Positions 6,698 to 6,844 of a stretch of DNA of 6,844 nucleotides are shown in pieces (position 1 is the first letter of the stretch; every line of letters begins with the position of its first letter). The position numbers and the translations under genes are program-made. A model generated the notes under the pieces. That model worked only from the letters and a program-made list of their open reading frames with translations. It was not told the origin of the DNA and did not search any database. This DNA is from Hydrogenothermaceae bacterium (GTDB lineage: Bacteria; Aquificota; Aquificae; Hydrogenothermales; Hydrogenothermaceae). Location: contig JALSSE010000442.1 in NCBI GenBank assembly GCA_026984415.1, positions 1 to 6,844 on the forward strand, given 5' to 3'.

Positions 6698-6709
6698 TAT
6701 TATATAATA
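6698..6709. promoter_or_regulatory. Palindromic -10 element for divergent transcription
   Basis: The 12-bp sequence TATTATATAATA is a perfect palindrome, so TATAAT is read on the + strand at 6703-6708 (towards the divergent gene) and on the minus strand at 6704-6699 (towards the Omp85 gene). Start sites would fall near 6715 on + and 6692 on minus, giving leaders of roughly 22 and 42 nt. No good TTGACA-type -35 is seen at 17-18 nt on either side, and there is no obvious TGn extension. An AT-rich intergenic region can produce TATAAT by chance, but placement between two divergent starts supports function. It is a prediction from sequence only. Confidence 0.5.
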
Positions 6710-6722
6710 GTTTAAAACTATT
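6706..6722. promoter_or_regulatory. Perfect 17-bp inverted repeat overlapping the + strand -10 and predicted start site
   Basis: AATAGTTTAAAACTATT is a perfect 8-1-8 palindrome centred at 6714. It covers the last bases of the + strand TATAAT and the predicted transcription start, and ends two bases before the GAGGTG ribosome site. A protein bound here would block transcription of the divergent gene. Its half-site differs from that of the 6663-6679 palindrome, but both are 17 bp with a one-base centre, and their centres are 43 bp apart, close to four helical turns. Chance is a real alternative in DNA this AT-rich. Confidence 0.4.
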
Positions 6723-6736
6723 TAGAGGTGGCCATA

Positions 6737-6844
6737 ATGAATGAAAAAGATTTAATGAGTAATCCTTTTCAAACAAATGCAAAATTTGAAAATATGAAAG
6801 AAGAGTCTGAGTTTGATAGAATTTTAAAAATATTAACAATACCT
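6737..6844 (+). CDS. Start of an unidentified divergent gene, truncated by the window
   Basis: An open frame of 36 codons begins at ATG 6737 and runs to the last base with no stop. It is too short for the open-reading-frame list but has a clear ribosome site, GAGGTG (6725-6730) 6 nt before the ATG, and a promoter-like -10 upstream. The visible protein begins MNEKDLMSNPFQ and is hydrophilic and acidic up to about residue 26. It then reaches FDRILKILTIP, where an amphipathic or hydrophobic stretch starts. An ending of this form resembles the lead-in to the conserved core of flagellar motor switch protein FliN (a short hydrophilic leader, then a leucine-rich stretch, then I-P-L-x-V-x-x-E-L-G), but the diagnostic core lies outside the window. 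FliN is therefore a guess, and any other cytoplasmic protein is possible. That this is a real gene start is fairly secure. Confidence 0.72.
   Translation, partial: MNEKDLMSNPFQTNAKFENMKEESEFDRILKILTIP

Noticed and set aside
1..6844. Mobile elements, CRISPR arrays, tRNAs, toxin-antitoxin or phage-defence genes
   Set aside because: No regularly spaced repeats, transposase or integrase motifs, tRNA-like folds or defence-type proteins were recognised; the genes are all of common bacterial families.

Overview
The window looks like a chromosomal segment from a low-GC, thermophilic, Gram-negative (diderm) bacterium. The coding DNA is strongly AT-rich, with many Lys/Ile/Phe/Glu codons and A or T runs, while the 5S rRNA at the left edge is about 62% G+C (69 of 112 bases counted). 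That contrast is typical of thermophiles with AT-rich genomes. An Omp85 outer-membrane protein shows there is an outer membrane. The overall character fits Aquificota of the Hydrogenothermaceae type (Sulfurihydrogenibium/Persephonella-like). That placement is inferred from composition and gene content, not from a database match.

Layout: positions 1-112 hold the 3' nearly-all of a 5S rRNA gene on the + strand, presumably the end of an rRNA operon that lies mostly left of the window. Everything from 118 to 6650 is one run of eight minus-strand genes, read right to left: an 850-residue Omp85/BamA-family protein, a TatB-like TatA-family subunit, tatC, a four-helix CopD/HemJ-like membrane protein, a LOG-family nucleotide hydrolase, an FMN-binding flavin-reductase-like protein, a Fur-family regulator, and upp (uracil phosphoribosyltransferase). 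From tatB to upp the genes overlap by 4 nt (ATGA) or lie 0-14 nt apart, so they are very probably co-transcribed. The Omp85 gene is 35 nt upstream of tatB and may belong to the same transcript. At the right edge a divergent + strand gene starts at 6737 and runs out of the window after 36 codons.

The 86-bp gap between the Omp85 gene and the divergent gene (6651-6736) is the main regulatory region. It contains a perfectly palindromic -10 element, giving TATAAT on both strands, and two perfect 17-bp (8-1-8) inverted repeats, one near each gene start.

Together the genes combine cell-envelope functions (outer-membrane protein assembly or transport, Tat export of folded proteins, a heme-type membrane protein) with small housekeeping enzymes (nucleotide salvage, flavin chemistry) and a metal-responsive regulator. 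I did not find a mobile element, CRISPR array, phage gene, tRNA or clear intrinsic terminator. No stretch longer than 300 bases lacks a gene. The gene content is mostly ordinary; the items most worth checking are the divergent regulatory region, the near-abutting upp/5S ends, and the exact identities of the Omp85 and CopD/HemJ-like proteins.
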